In this document: piece by piece, positions 7,637 to 15,528 of the stretch | Layout of the letters: each line of letters begins with the position of its first letter | Numbering within the stretch: the first letter of the stretch is position 1 | Assembly: GCA_041584015.1 (NCBI GenBank) | Contig: JBFHES010000073.1 | Coordinates: 1-17,378, forward strand | Direction: 5' to 3' | Origin: JBFHES01 sp041584015 | Lineage (GTDB): Bacteria; Bacteroidota; Bacteroidia; Bacteroidales; M50B96 | DNA: 17,378 bases | Position numbers and translations under genes: made by a program | Notes under the pieces: generated by a model | Database searches by the model: none | What the model saw: only the letters and a program-made list of their open reading frames with translations | Told to the model about the DNA's origin: nothing

Positions 7637-9453
7637 TCTTTCTTAATTAAGTTGCCTTTAACCATTCTGTCCTCAATGTGTTTACGTTTCTTTTGAATGG
7701 TACCTGTTAAATATTTTTCAATCATTAAGGATGCAATAGGTACTGCCCATGTAGTACCAAAGCCAGAGTTCTCAACTACTACAGATATGGCAATCTTTGG
7801 GTTATCCTTTGGCGCAAAAGCAATAAAAATGGAGTGATCATCGCCATGAGGGTTTTCTGCTGTTCCCGTTTTGCCACACATTGGAATCGAGTCCAACTTA
7901 TACCAGCGTGCGGTTCCGTGCTCTCCTTCGAATACCTGAGCCATTGCCTCAACCATTAATGGAAAATAAACAGAATCTATGGTAGTCATATTTTTTTCGG
8001 CAAGAGCACCCAGTGCTTCCTCGTCGCCAATTTTCTTTACCAAATGTGGCTTGTAGTAAAAACCTCTGTTGGCGATGGTTGCCGATTGATTGGCGAGTTG
8101 CAAGGGAGTTGCTAAAATTTCGCCCTGACCAATGGACAATGATTTAACCGTAATGGCTTTCCAATCGTCCCAGCCTTTGTACAACTTACTATAATATTCA
8201 TCAGACGGAATATTCCCGCGCAACTCGTTAAACAAATCAAAACCTATGCGCTTGCCAAATCCAAAACTTACCACATGATCGTGCCATACTTTTACGCCTT
8301 CCTTTGCAGATGCAAAATCAGGCTTTTCGATTATTGACTTAAACACTTTCCAGTAATAGGAATTACACGATTGCTCTATTGAACCATACAAACCAATTGG
8401 AGAAATATGATTGTGTGAACATTTAAGCGGAACGGAAGATGGTCCAGAACAGGAATATTTTGTCGACTTTGTCAATACACCTTCTTGTAAGCCAACCAAG
8501 CCAGTAATCATTTTAAAAGTAGAACCCGGCGGATATTGTGCCATTAGTGCTCGATTAAAAAGAGGTTTCAGTGAATCTCTGCTGAGCAATCTATAATTCT
8601 GCGATCTGATTCTGCCCACAAGTAGGTTAGGATCGTAAGTTGGGCTGGTTACCATACTAAGGATTTCGCCGGTAGCGGGCTCAATGGCCACAATGCTTCC
8701 AATTTTATTTTGCATGAGCATCTCGCCGTAGGCCTGCAACTGCGCATCAATGGTGGTCGTAATATCACTTCCGCTTACAGCTAAGGTATCGTACCTCCCG
8801 TTCTGTAAACTTCCCTTAATCCGGTTATGCACATCAACCAAATAGATTGTAACTCCCTTTTTACCACGGAGCTGTTTCTCGTACGTTTTCTCAATTCCAC
8901 TAATTCCTGTATAGTCACCTCCCTTGTAGTATGAGTCTTTAGCCGTTAAACGTTCATCTACCTCACCAACATACCCAAGCACATTAGCAGCAACATGATT
9001 GGGGTAATATCTTAGCGTTCGGGTTTGAACAAAGAAACCCGGAAACTTAAATAATTTCTCCTGCAATACGGCATAGGTAATTCCCGATAGCTGCTTAAGA
9101 AAAATAGATGGTTTGTACCAACTGTATTGCTTTGCTTTTTTAATACTGCCCTTCAACTCCTGCTTTGATATCTCAAGAATATTGCAAAGATCAAGTGTAT
9201 CGAATGCCGCCATTTCGCGAGGAATTAGCATCAGGTCGTAGGCCGCTTGATTATATACCATAAGCTCCCCATTGCGGTCATAAATCAATCCGCGCGCAGG
9301 ATATTCAGTCATGTGGCGCTGTGAATTATTCTCAGCAGATACCTTGTATTTAGTATCAAGCACCTGAATAAAAAAGAGCTTAACTATGAACACCACAGCA
9401 ACCACAATAATTATGGCTGAAACGGTGTATTTGCGATTTTCATACTGTTTCAT
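7633..9453 (-). CDS. mrdA: Penicillin-binding protein 2, class B transpeptidase
   Basis: A 606-residue bitopic protein that cross-links new peptidoglycan made by RodA. One membrane anchor lies at about 12-31. The non-catalytic pedestal domain runs from about 45 to 220, including ARGLIYDRNG (53-62), and the transpeptidase domain from about 235 to 580. All three active-site motifs are intact: STFK (nucleophile Ser311, Lys314), SCN (362-364) and KTG (528-530). The length is close to E. coli PBP2 (633). The last 20 residues are strongly basic and probably disordered. It starts 4 bases after the mreD stop and overlaps rodA by 4 bases, so mreD, mrdA and rodA are tightly packed. Confidence 0.95.
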   Translation of the reverse strand: MKQYENRKYTVSAIIIVVAVVFIVKLFFIQVLDTKYKVSAENNSQRHMTEYPARGLIYDRNGELMVYNQAAYDLMLIPREMAAFDTLDLCNILEISKQELKGSIKKAKQYSWYKPSIFLKQLSGITYAVLQEKLFKFPGFFVQTRTLRYYPNHVAANVLGYVGEVDERLTAKDSYYKGGDYTGISGIEKTYEKQLRGKKGVTIYLVDVHNRIKGSLQNGRYDTLAVSGSDITTTIDAQLQAYGEMLMQNKIGSIVAIEPATGEILSMVTSPTYDPNLLVGRIRSQNYRLLSRDSLKPLFNRALMAQYPPGSTFKMITGLVGLQEGVLTKSTKYSCSGPSSVPLKCSHNHISPIGLYGSIEQSCNSYYWKVFKSIIEKPDFASAKEGVKVWHDHVVSFGFGKRIGFDLFNELRGNIPSDEYYSKLYKGWDDWKAITVKSLSIGQGEILATPLQLANQSATIANRGFYYKPHLVKKIGDEEALGALAEKNMTTIDSVYFPLMVEAMAQVFEGEHGTARWYKLDSIPMCGKTGTAENPHGDDHSIFIAFAPKDNPKIAISVVVENSGFGTTWAVPIASLMIEKYLTGTIQKKRKHIEDRMVKGNLIKKD

Positions 9454-9457
9454 GTGC

Positions 9458-9964
9458 CTACTTCCTATACATGAATAACTGACTCATAACTGCCAATAGA
9501 GAAGTGAACAATGTTCCGATGATAACTTGCTTGAAAGTATGAAAGAAGTTGATGAAACTATATGCTTCAAGAAAATAGAGTACAAAGTGATGTAAGAGAA
9601 TAAGGATAAACGCATATTTTGCAAACCACCAAAAACCAAAATAGTAGGCTCGCGGGAAGGTACCTGTTTCGTAACCATCTCTTGGAGCAAACACGCGCAA
9701 AACAGATTGCCTTACAAAAGCAAGTAGCACCGTTGCAGACGTATGCAGTCCTAACGAATCAGAATAAATATCGATCGTCAGTCCTAACAAGAAGGATAAC
9801 ATAAGAATTGCCCACTTGGGGGTTTCAAAAGGTAAAAGCAAAATAAACAGCACATAGAAGTAAGGATTAATCTCGTCGAATAAATAAATATTATTCAAGA
9901 TTAAAACCTGCAATAACACAAGAAAAAGGAACCTCAATATGTTTCGCCCAAGAATATTAATCAT
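9458..9964 (-). CDS. mreD: Rod shape-determining protein MreD
   Basis: A 168-residue protein of about five membrane helices, matching the length of MreD (E. coli 162). It bridges MreC and the other elongasome partners in the inner membrane. The typical MreD signature is seen as FLLGLTIDIYSDSLGLHTSA (58-77), with Gly61, Asp65, Gly72 and Ala77. The start ATG lies 8 bases inside the end of mreC. The MreD family is weakly conserved; position between mreC and the PBP2 gene supports the call. Confidence 0.9.
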   Translation of the reverse strand: MINILGRNILRFLFLVLLQVLILNNIYLFDEINPYFYVLFILLLPFETPKWAILMLSFLLGLTIDIYSDSLGLHTSATVLLAFVRQSVLRVFAPRDGYETGTFPRAYYFGFWWFAKYAFILILLHHFVLYFLEAYSFINFFHTFKQVIIGTLFTSLLAVMSQLFMYRK

Positions 9965-10778
9965 CTGCTAATTGATTTTCGAGTTCAACCTGTTCTTCTC
10001 TTCCTATATTTTCAATCACATACACATGATCAAGTTTTTTATAATCAACAGCTAAGTCAACCTTTATATCATAAAAATGATCACCAGGTACAATGGTGAA
10101 TTCATTAATGGTTCCTATCATAATTCCTTCCGGAAATATCACTGAGTAGCCACTGGTTACTAAAGTGTCTCCAACATGCAAATCAACATGACCAGGTATT
10201 TCATTCAAATAGGCCACTCTGTAATCATCGCCTTCCCAAACCAAAGACCCAAAATAATTATTACGCTTTAGTTTGGCACTTAAACTGTATTTATTGCTGA
10301 GCACCGAGATTGCTGTTGTAAAATTTGCCGAAACGTAACGGGTAATCCCAACCACCCCCATAGGACTTACAACCGCCATTTCTGGAGCGATTCCGGCCTT
10401 GGTGCCAATATTCAAGGTAAGCGTGTTATTCTTCTTGTTTACTGAATTCTTGATTACACGTGCAGCCTGGTAATTGTACTTATTCTCAGGTATAGTGGAA
10501 GACTGGTCGATGGTTGAAAAGATATCTTCATACAACAACTCGTTATGAAAATCAAGATTCTCTTTTACCAATTCATCATTGGCTTGCTTAAGCGACAGGT
10601 ATTGAGTAATTGAGTGAAAAGCATTGTAAACAGTACCCACCACAACGTTTGATGAATTCACCATTTTTGAACGTTGATAGGCATGATTGTTAAGAAACAG
10701 GGATAAGGCAATTACCTGCAATACCAGAAAAAGCAGGAAAAAGTAATACTTCTGTATGAATCGTAATAGTGATCTCAA
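9957..10778 (-). CDS. mreC: Rod shape-determining protein MreC (TTG start)
   Basis: MreC is a periplasmic scaffold that activates PBP2. The product has a short cytoplasmic basic tail, a membrane anchor at about 11-30, a coiled coil at about 60-85 (LKQANDELVKENLDFHNELL) and two beta-barrel domains, ending with the family-typical GDTLVTSGYSVIFPEGIMIGTI (203-224). I place the start at a TTG at 10778, giving 273 residues beginning MRSLLRFIQKYYFF. This matches the MRNLLRF-like start usual for Bacteroidota MreC. No in-frame ATG exists between that point and the upstream terminator-like hairpin. An ATG a little upstream is out of frame and meets a stop after five codons. A purine-rich GGAATAAG lies just before the TTG. 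An earlier TTG at 10835 falls in the U-tract of the hairpin and is unlikely. Its end overlaps mreD by 8 bases. Confidence 0.9.
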   Translation of the reverse strand: MRSLLRFIQKYYFFLLFLVLQVIALSLFLNNHAYQRSKMVNSSNVVVGTVYNAFHSITQYLSLKQANDELVKENLDFHNELLYEDIFSTIDQSSTIPENKYNYQAARVIKNSVNKKNNTLTLNIGTKAGIAPEMAVVSPMGVVGITRYVSANFTTAISVLSNKYSLSAKLKRNNYFGSLVWEGDDYRVAYLNEIPGHVDLHVGDTLVTSGYSVIFPEGIMIGTINEFTIVPGDHFYDIKVDLAVDYKKLDHVYVIENIGREEQVELENQLADD

Positions 10779-10824
10779 TTTCTTATTCCAATCGTAACAT
10801 GAATAGACAGCAATAGATACTGTC

Positions 10825-10880
10825 AAAAAAAACAAAAAGATAAGGTTGAACTCACATGAAACGGATCATCCAACCTTATC
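10825..10880 (-). terminator. Terminator/attenuator-like hairpin between mreB and mreC
   Basis: On the minus strand GATAAGGTTG and CAACCTTATC form a perfect 10-base stem (10871-10880 with 10839-10848) around a 22-base loop. TTTTT-G-TTTTTTTT follows directly (10838 down to 10825). The hairpin begins 17 bases after the mreB stop. No TAnnTTTG box follows it before mreC, so the downstream genes must depend on read-through. This suggests partial termination within the operon. The stem is only 40% GC and the loop is long, so efficiency is uncertain. Confidence 0.6.
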
Positions 10881-10897
10881 AATATTTTAGACCCTTT

Positions 10898-11923
10898 CTA
10901 TCGTCTGATTAGGAAGGTGAATTTATCTGAATTTTTAAGTGCAATTCCGGTTCCTCTGGCAACTGCTCTCAATGGATCATCCGCAACATGGAATGAAATA
11001 TTTGTTTTATCAGTTAAGCGTTTAGCCAAACCTTTAAGCAAGGCACCGCCACCTGCTAAAAACACTCCCTTACGATATACGTCAGAATACAATTCAGGTG
11101 GTGTTTCTTCCAATACATTCAAAATTGCTGTTTCAATTTTAGAGATCGACTTATCAAGGCAATGGGCTATTTCCTGATAAGATACCGGAATCTCAATTGG
11201 TAAAGCAGTCATTTGGTGTGGACCACGAACAATGAAGTCTTCAGGCGGCTCTTCCAAATCTGGTAAAGCTGCACCAACATTAATCTTAATATCCTCAGCT
11301 GTTCGTTCACCAATTTTAATATTGTGCTGATGACGCATGTATTCCTGAATATCAGCTGTAAGGTCGTCGCCGGCAATACGAATTGATTTATGACAAACAA
11401 TACCACCCAGGGATATAACGGCAATCTCGGTAGTTCCACCGCCGATGTCAACCACCATGTTTCCTTCCGGTGCTTCAACATCAACACCAATACCAAGTGA
11501 TGCTGCCATTGGCTCATCAATCATGTAAACCTCGCGTCCGCCGCTATGCTCGGCAGAATCGTAAACCGCTCTTCGTTCCACCTCAGTACTACCTGAAGGT
11601 GTGCAAATAACCATCTTCAAATTGGGGTTAAACATTCTATTTCGATGATAAATCATTTTTATCATGCCTTTAATCATCTGTTCTGCTGCGGCAAAATCCG
11701 CAATTACACCATCTCGCAGTGGTCTAATTGTCTTAATGTTTTCGTGGGTTTTCCCGTGCATCTGACGAGCTTTCTCGCCTATGGCAATTAATTTGCCAGT
11801 TCTGCGGTCAATTGCTACGATAGAAGGCTCGTCAACAACAATCTTGTCATTATGAATGATAAGCGTGTTGGCTGTGCCCAAGTCGATGGCAACTTCCTGA
11901 TTTAAAAAACTAAACAGCCCCAT
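10898..11923 (-). CDS. mreB: Rod shape-determining protein MreB, actin-like
   Basis: A 341-residue cytoplasmic ATPase that forms membrane-bound filaments and orients the elongasome. The actin-fold motifs are all present: phosphate-1 loop AIDLGTANT (12-20, Asp14), the DEPMAAS segment with catalytic Glu137, phosphate-2 loop DIGGGTTE (159-166), and adenosine-binding FLAGGGALLKGL (288-299). MGLFSFL at the N-terminus is the amphipathic membrane-binding stretch typical of MreB. Length is standard. It starts 26 bases after the purH stop with no terminator between, and is followed by the attenuator-like hairpin before mreC. A second mreB paralogue elsewhere cannot be excluded. Confidence 0.97.
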   Translation of the reverse strand: MGLFSFLNQEVAIDLGTANTLIIHNDKIVVDEPSIVAIDRRTGKLIAIGEKARQMHGKTHENIKTIRPLRDGVIADFAAAEQMIKGMIKMIYHRNRMFNPNLKMVICTPSGSTEVERRAVYDSAEHSGGREVYMIDEPMAASLGIGVDVEAPEGNMVVDIGGGTTEIAVISLGGIVCHKSIRIAGDDLTADIQEYMRHQHNIKIGERTAEDIKINVGAALPDLEEPPEDFIVRGPHQMTALPIEIPVSYQEIAHCLDKSISKIETAILNVLEETPPELYSDVYRKGVFLAGGGALLKGLAKRLTDKTNISFHVADDPLRAVARGTGIALKNSDKFTFLIRR

Positions 11924-11949
11924 TTATATATTCTGAAGTAATTACTATT

Positions 11950-13473
11950 CTAATGTTTAAAATGTCGAGTACCTGTAAATACCATCGACATGCCAGCACC
12001 GTTACAGAACTCAACTGAGTCCTTATCGCGAACTGAACCTCCCGGCTGAACAACAGCCTTTATTCCTTCCTCATTTGCAATCTCAACACAGTCGGCAAAT
12101 GGAAAAAATGCATCAGATGCCATTACAGCACCTTCCAGGTCGAACTCAAAACTCTTGGCTTTAACAATGGCTTGCTTTAGTGCATCAACACGCGATGTTT
12201 GACCAACTCCACTTGCAATCAATTGTTTGTTTTTTGCAAGCACAATGGTGTTCGACTTTGTATGTTTTACCAACACATTTGCAAAAAGCAAGTCGTCAAC
12301 TTCTTGTTGAGATGGAGCTAATTCTGTTGCCAATGTGAAATCATCTTTCGTTTCAACTTTTAGGTCTTTATCCTGAATAACCGCACCGTTTAAAAGTGAT
12401 CGATAAGTTTTTGTTGGTAGTTTGGTTTCCTTCTGAATCAAAATAATTCGATTCTTCTTTTGCTTTAGAATCTCCAACGTACCTTCTGCATAACTTGGTG
12501 CAATAACAACTTCACAGAAGAGCTTATTCACCTCAACTGCCGTGTCCATATCAATTTCGCGATTGGTAATCAAAATACCTCCAAATGCAGAAATTGGATC
12601 ACCAGCCAATGCGGCCAAATAGGCATCAACCAACTTTTCTCGTGAAGCCAGGCCACAGGCATTGTTGTGCTTTAATATTGCAAAGGTTGTATCCTTAAAC
12701 TCTGCAATCAAATTAACTGCTGCATCAATGTCAAGCAGGTTGTTGTATGAAATTTCCTTACCGTGCACATGCTCAAATAAGTCGTCCATATTGCCGGCAA
12801 AAAATCCTTTTTGATGTGGGTTTTCACCGTAACGTAATTGCTTCACATTCTCAATACTTTGCTTAAAACGATAATCTTCGTCTGTTGCAAAATAGTTAAA
12901 AATGTGTGTATCGTAATGTGATGAAACATTAAATGCTTCGGCGGCAAAATGCTTTCTGTCGCTAATTTCCGACTCACCATTCTTCGCCACTAAAAGCTCA
13001 TGCAACTCATCGTATTGATTACGTGATGAAACAATCAGTACGTCTTTATAATTTTTAGCAGCAGCACGAATTAACGAGATACCACCTATATCAATCTTCT
13101 CTATAATATCTTGCTCAGCTGCTCCTGAAGCAACTGTTTCCTCGAAAGGATATAAATCAACAATTACCAAATCGATGGATGGAATTTGGTACTCTTCCAT
13201 TTGGCCCAAGTCGCCTTCGTTCTCTCTACGAGCCAGGATACCACCAAATACTTTTGGATGTAGTGTTTTTACCCGTCCACCCAAAATAGATGGATAAGTT
13301 GTTAACTCTTCAACATCCTGAACAGGAATATCAAGATTTTGCAAGAAGGTTTTAGTACCTCCTGTTGAAATTATTTGCACACCTAAATCGTGCAGTTTTT
13401 TTGCGATTTTATCAAGATTATCTTTGTAAAAAACAGAGATTAATGCGGTTTGAATTTTTTTCGTATTGCTCAT
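11950..13473 (-). CDS. purH: Bifunctional AICAR formyltransferase / IMP cyclohydrolase
   Basis: A 507-residue cytoplasmic enzyme for the last two steps of purine synthesis: formylation of AICAR with 10-formyltetrahydrofolate, then ring closure to IMP. The N-terminal cyclohydrolase domain (about 1-200, MGS-like fold) shows STGGT (36-40) and GGRVKTLHPKVFGGIL (65-80). The C-terminal formyltransferase domain shows LKHNNACG (267-274), with Lys268 and His269 as the catalytic pair, and SDAFFPFAD (453-461). ATG 13473 is chosen over an in-frame TTG at 13503: the product then begins MSNTKKI like its Bacteroidota relatives, and the TTG lies inside the -7 box. It leads the transcript that continues into mreB, a gene order common in Bacteroidota, which ties purine supply and wall growth to one promoter. 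Confidence 0.96.
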   Translation of the reverse strand: MSNTKKIQTALISVFYKDNLDKIAKKLHDLGVQIISTGGTKTFLQNLDIPVQDVEELTTYPSILGGRVKTLHPKVFGGILARRENEGDLGQMEEYQIPSIDLVIVDLYPFEETVASGAAEQDIIEKIDIGGISLIRAAAKNYKDVLIVSSRNQYDELHELLVAKNGESEISDRKHFAAEAFNVSSHYDTHIFNYFATDEDYRFKQSIENVKQLRYGENPHQKGFFAGNMDDLFEHVHGKEISYNNLLDIDAAVNLIAEFKDTTFAILKHNNACGLASREKLVDAYLAALAGDPISAFGGILITNREIDMDTAVEVNKLFCEVVIAPSYAEGTLEILKQKKNRIILIQKETKLPTKTYRSLLNGAVIQDKDLKVETKDDFTLATELAPSQQEVDDLLFANVLVKHTKSNTIVLAKNKQLIASGVGQTSRVDALKQAIVKAKSFEFDLEGAVMASDAFFPFADCVEIANEEGIKAVVQPGGSVRDKDSVEFCNGAGMSMVFTGTRHFKH

Positions 13474-13500
13474 TTCCCCCGAAGCCTTGTTTAATTTGCG

Positions 13501-13530
13501 CAAAATTAGTTAAATATATCGCATTTTCAA
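13501..13530 (-). promoter_or_regulatory. Promoter of purH and the rod operon (TTG-N19-TAATTTTG)
   Basis: On the minus strand TTG (13530-13528) is followed after 19 bases by TAATTTTG (13508-13501), a full match to the Bacteroidota TTG-N17-23-TAnnTTTG pattern. Initiation would fall near 13494-13496, giving a leader of about 20-25 bases before the ATG at 13473. It is the only complete promoter seen upstream of the seven-gene cluster. Confidence 0.7.
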
Positions 13531-13588
13531 TTGTTATAACTCATTAAAACAGGCTAATTATAATATTTTTTCCTGCTCTTTTGGGCAC

Positions 13589-13618
13589 AAAAAAAGGGTT
13601 GGAAAACCAACCCTTTTT
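13589..13618 (-). terminator. Strong intrinsic terminator of mdh
   Basis: AAAAAGGGTTGG and CCAACCCTTTTT form a perfect 12-base stem with an AAAA loop (13591-13618). On the minus strand the right arm merges into a run of seven T. It lies 20 bases after the mdh stop and separates mdh from the purH promoter. Confidence 0.88.
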
Positions 13619-13638
13619 CGTCGTATCTTGTAAGCTCG

Positions 13639-14577
13639 TTAAAACAGCTTCATTTGATCTAGCGAATCCATTACCGATCGTACTGATTTTGCAGACTCAT
13701 CAAGTAATTTCTTCTCATCTTTATTCATCTCAATTTCGATAATTTCCTCGATACCGTTTTTACCTAATTTCACAGGAACTCCCATAAACACGTCTTTTAA
13801 TCCGTACTCACCATCAAGGCGTGCACAAACCGGGAATATACGTTGTTGGTCATCAACAATGGCCTCAACCATTTGAGCCGCTGCAGCACCCGGAGCATAC
13901 CAGGCCGAAGTTCCCATAAGGCTTACTAACTCGCCACCACCTTTTCGTGTACGATCTACAATTTTATCAATAACCTCTTTGTCTAGTAACTGTGTAACCG
14001 GAATACCACCAACCGAAGTATAACGTGGAAGCGGCACCATTGTATCACCATGACCACCCATAAGAAGAGCGTGAATATCTTTTGGCGAAATATCTAAAGC
14101 TGTTGAAAGGAAGGCCTTGTATCTACCTGAATCGAGGATACCAGCCATTCCGAATACTTTAGTTTTCGACTTAGAGCTGGCTTCATGCGCAGCATAAGTC
14201 ATCACATCCAATGGATTAGACACCACAATAATAATGGCATCAGGAGAATATTTAATTACTTTCTCAGTAACATCCTTTACAATGCTGGCATTGGTTTTAA
14301 TCAAGTCGTCGCGCGACATGCCCGGCTTTCTTGGAATACCCGAAGTAATTACAACGATTCCCGACCCTTTGGTTTTTAAATAATCGTTGGTATAACCTAC
14401 CACTTTAGTGTTAAAGTGATTGATTGAAGATGTTTGCCAGATATCGAGTGCTTTACCTTCTGCTACTCCTTCCTTAATATCAATTAGCACAACTTCTTTA
14501 GCTAATTCTTTATGAGCAATTACGTTGGCACAAGTTGCTCCAACATTACCGGCGCCTACTACAGTGATTCTCTGCAT
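13639..14577 (-). CDS. mdh: Malate dehydrogenase, LDH-like type
   Basis: A 312-residue NAD-dependent enzyme interconverting malate and oxaloacetate in the citric acid cycle or its reductive branch. The NAD-binding GAGNVG (8-13) and Asp33 after the second strand indicate NAD rather than NADP. Substrate specificity is set by Arg83 in GIPRKPG (80-86): Arg here means malate, Gln would mean lactate. Catalytic residues are all present: Arg89 in MSRDD, Asp149 and Arg152 in GILDSGR, and the proton-acceptor His176 in GGHGD. Length is standard for the group of MDH related to lactate dehydrogenases. It is a single-gene unit with a promoter at 14617-14646 and a strong terminator. Confidence 0.95.
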   Translation of the reverse strand: MQRITVVGAGNVGATCANVIAHKELAKEVVLIDIKEGVAEGKALDIWQTSSINHFNTKVVGYTNDYLKTKGSGIVVITSGIPRKPGMSRDDLIKTNASIVKDVTEKVIKYSPDAIIIVVSNPLDVMTYAAHEASSKSKTKVFGMAGILDSGRYKAFLSTALDISPKDIHALLMGGHGDTMVPLPRYTSVGGIPVTQLLDKEVIDKIVDRTRKGGGELVSLMGTSAWYAPGAAAAQMVEAIVDDQQRIFPVCARLDGEYGLKDVFMGVPVKLGKNGIEEIIEIEMNKDEKKLLDESAKSVRSVMDSLDQMKLF

Positions 14578-14616
14578 TTCTAAATATATTTTAAGATTAG
14601 TTTCTAATTACTGCGA

Positions 14617-14646
14617 TAAAATTAGATAAAATCACTTAACTATCAA
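14617..14646 (-). promoter_or_regulatory. Promoter of mdh (TTG-N19-TAATTTTA)
   Basis: On the minus strand TTG (14646-14644) and TAATTTTA (14624-14617) are 19 bases apart, the same spacing as in the purH promoter. The -7 box has A in place of the final G. The box lies 39 bases before the ATG. Confidence 0.5.
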
Positions 14647-14721
14647 AATATATACACAGTTACATATTTAAAAACTTCAATCACCTGTAGGCCCAAACCG
14701 GGCACCCAGAAGTTAGCGTAT

Positions 14722-15306
14722 TTAATACTTATCGCTTATTTCGGCAACATGATTTATAAGTTCCGGATAGAACTCATTAAAGTGATTTCTGAAAGCATCG
14801 AAGTGCATATGAAATAACTCCATACCTCGGGCGGTTTTTGCTGGCAGCGAAGTTCTGGTCGACATACCGGTTAAAACCCGCTCAATGCCTGCAGCTTTTT
14901 CGTATTTCTCTATCCAGTTATTGACCACCATAAACGGAAGATATCGCTTCACTTTGGCAGGCAACACCAGATAATTATTAATCATAAGGATGTATGCTGT
15001 TTTAATAAACTCCGAGCGATTGTCGTTTGAATACAGGTTCCAATCGATTGATAAAAAGTGATCGTAGAAAATATCGATTACAATTCCGGCATGTTTGCCA
15101 TAATCTGCCCGTAGCAGTTTTTTACTTTTGCCAACTATTTCATGCTCGTCGGTAAAATGATCAATGGCTCTATGGATGATGATTCCCTTTTGAATTTCGG
15201 GCTCGAAATTCATGTGGTCTTTTCCTTTTACTGCATCGGCAATAAAGTTTCCTATTTTAATACCGTCGTTGTTGCCGGAAAGGTGCAGATGCGCAAGAAA
15301 ATTCAT
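14722..15306 (-). CDS. acpH: Acyl carrier protein phosphodiesterase (AcpH family)
   Basis: A 194-residue cytoplasmic protein close in length to E. coli AcpH (193). AcpH removes the 4'-phosphopantetheine arm from acyl carrier protein, turning holo-ACP back to apo-ACP; it is an HD-like metal-dependent hydrolase. The match is clear along the chain: MNFLAHLHLS at the start, FIAD (21-24) aligned with LLAD of the E. coli enzyme, HRAIDHFTD (45-53), and YDHFLSIDW (81-89) corresponding to WDHFLSRHW. ATG 15306 is chosen over a TTG three codons upstream because the family begins MNFLAHLHL. No promoter is convincing and no terminator follows in the 144-base gap to mdh. Bacteroidota members are little studied, so ACP as substrate is inferred from family. 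Confidence 0.85.
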   Translation of the reverse strand: MNFLAHLHLSGNNDGIKIGNFIADAVKGKDHMNFEPEIQKGIIIHRAIDHFTDEHEIVGKSKKLLRADYGKHAGIVIDIFYDHFLSIDWNLYSNDNRSEFIKTAYILMINNYLVLPAKVKRYLPFMVVNNWIEKYEKAAGIERVLTGMSTRTSLPAKTARGMELFHMHFDAFRNHFNEFYPELINHVAEISDKY

Positions 15307-15470
15307 AACCAACAAATATCATTTAAAAAATGTTAAAATAGAACATGATATTAAACATATGGATCGTTTTTTTTGATCATTTTTATAAACTCCTGATTTA
15401 ATGAGACTTTAACCAGAATCGACACATATAGCGGATTTCAGGCAATCTTCAATCCGACTACTTAAAATCC

Positions 15471-15478
15471 TATATTTG
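15471..15478 (+). promoter_or_regulatory. -7 box (TATATTTG) for the COG2403-type gene
   Basis: TATATTTG matches TAnnTTTG exactly, 50 bases before the ATG at 15529. TTC sits about 20 bases upstream where TTG is expected, so the -33 part is imperfect. The predicted leader is about 40 bases. The same octamer occurs at 521-528. Confidence 0.55.
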
Positions 15479-15516
15479 TGTGCGATCATTAACATTATTC
15501 ATAAATCACTTATAAA

Positions 15517-15522
15517 AAGGAG
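15517..15522 (+). promoter_or_regulatory. Unusually strong Shine-Dalgarno sequence (AAGGAG)
   Basis: AAGGAG lies 6 bases before the ATG at 15529 in an A-rich context. Such a canonical site is unusual in Bacteroidota, where most starts, including others in this window, lack one. It fixes the start and suggests efficient translation. Confidence 0.7.
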
Positions 15523-15528
15523 AAAATT

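Noticed and set aside
10779..10835. Upstream extension of MreC from TTG 10835
   Set aside because: It would begin inside the U-tract of the mreB/mreC hairpin and adds residues not seen in the family.
11209..11520. 103-codon frame overlapping mreB on the same strand
   Set aside because: It is a frame-shifted shadow of the conserved mreB sequence with no family features.
13474..13503. Ten-residue upstream extension of PurH from a TTG
   Set aside because: The TTG falls inside the -7 box of the promoter, and PurH relatives begin at the ATG at 13473.
14691..14704. GCCC...GGGC inverted repeat downstream of acpH
   Set aside because: The arms are only four bases with no T-tract on the minus strand, so I do not call it a terminator.
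15432..15456. CGGATT/AATCCG dyad upstream of the COG2403-type gene
   Set aside because: Six-base arms 13 bases apart are expected by chance in an intergenic region of this size, and nothing else supports an operator.
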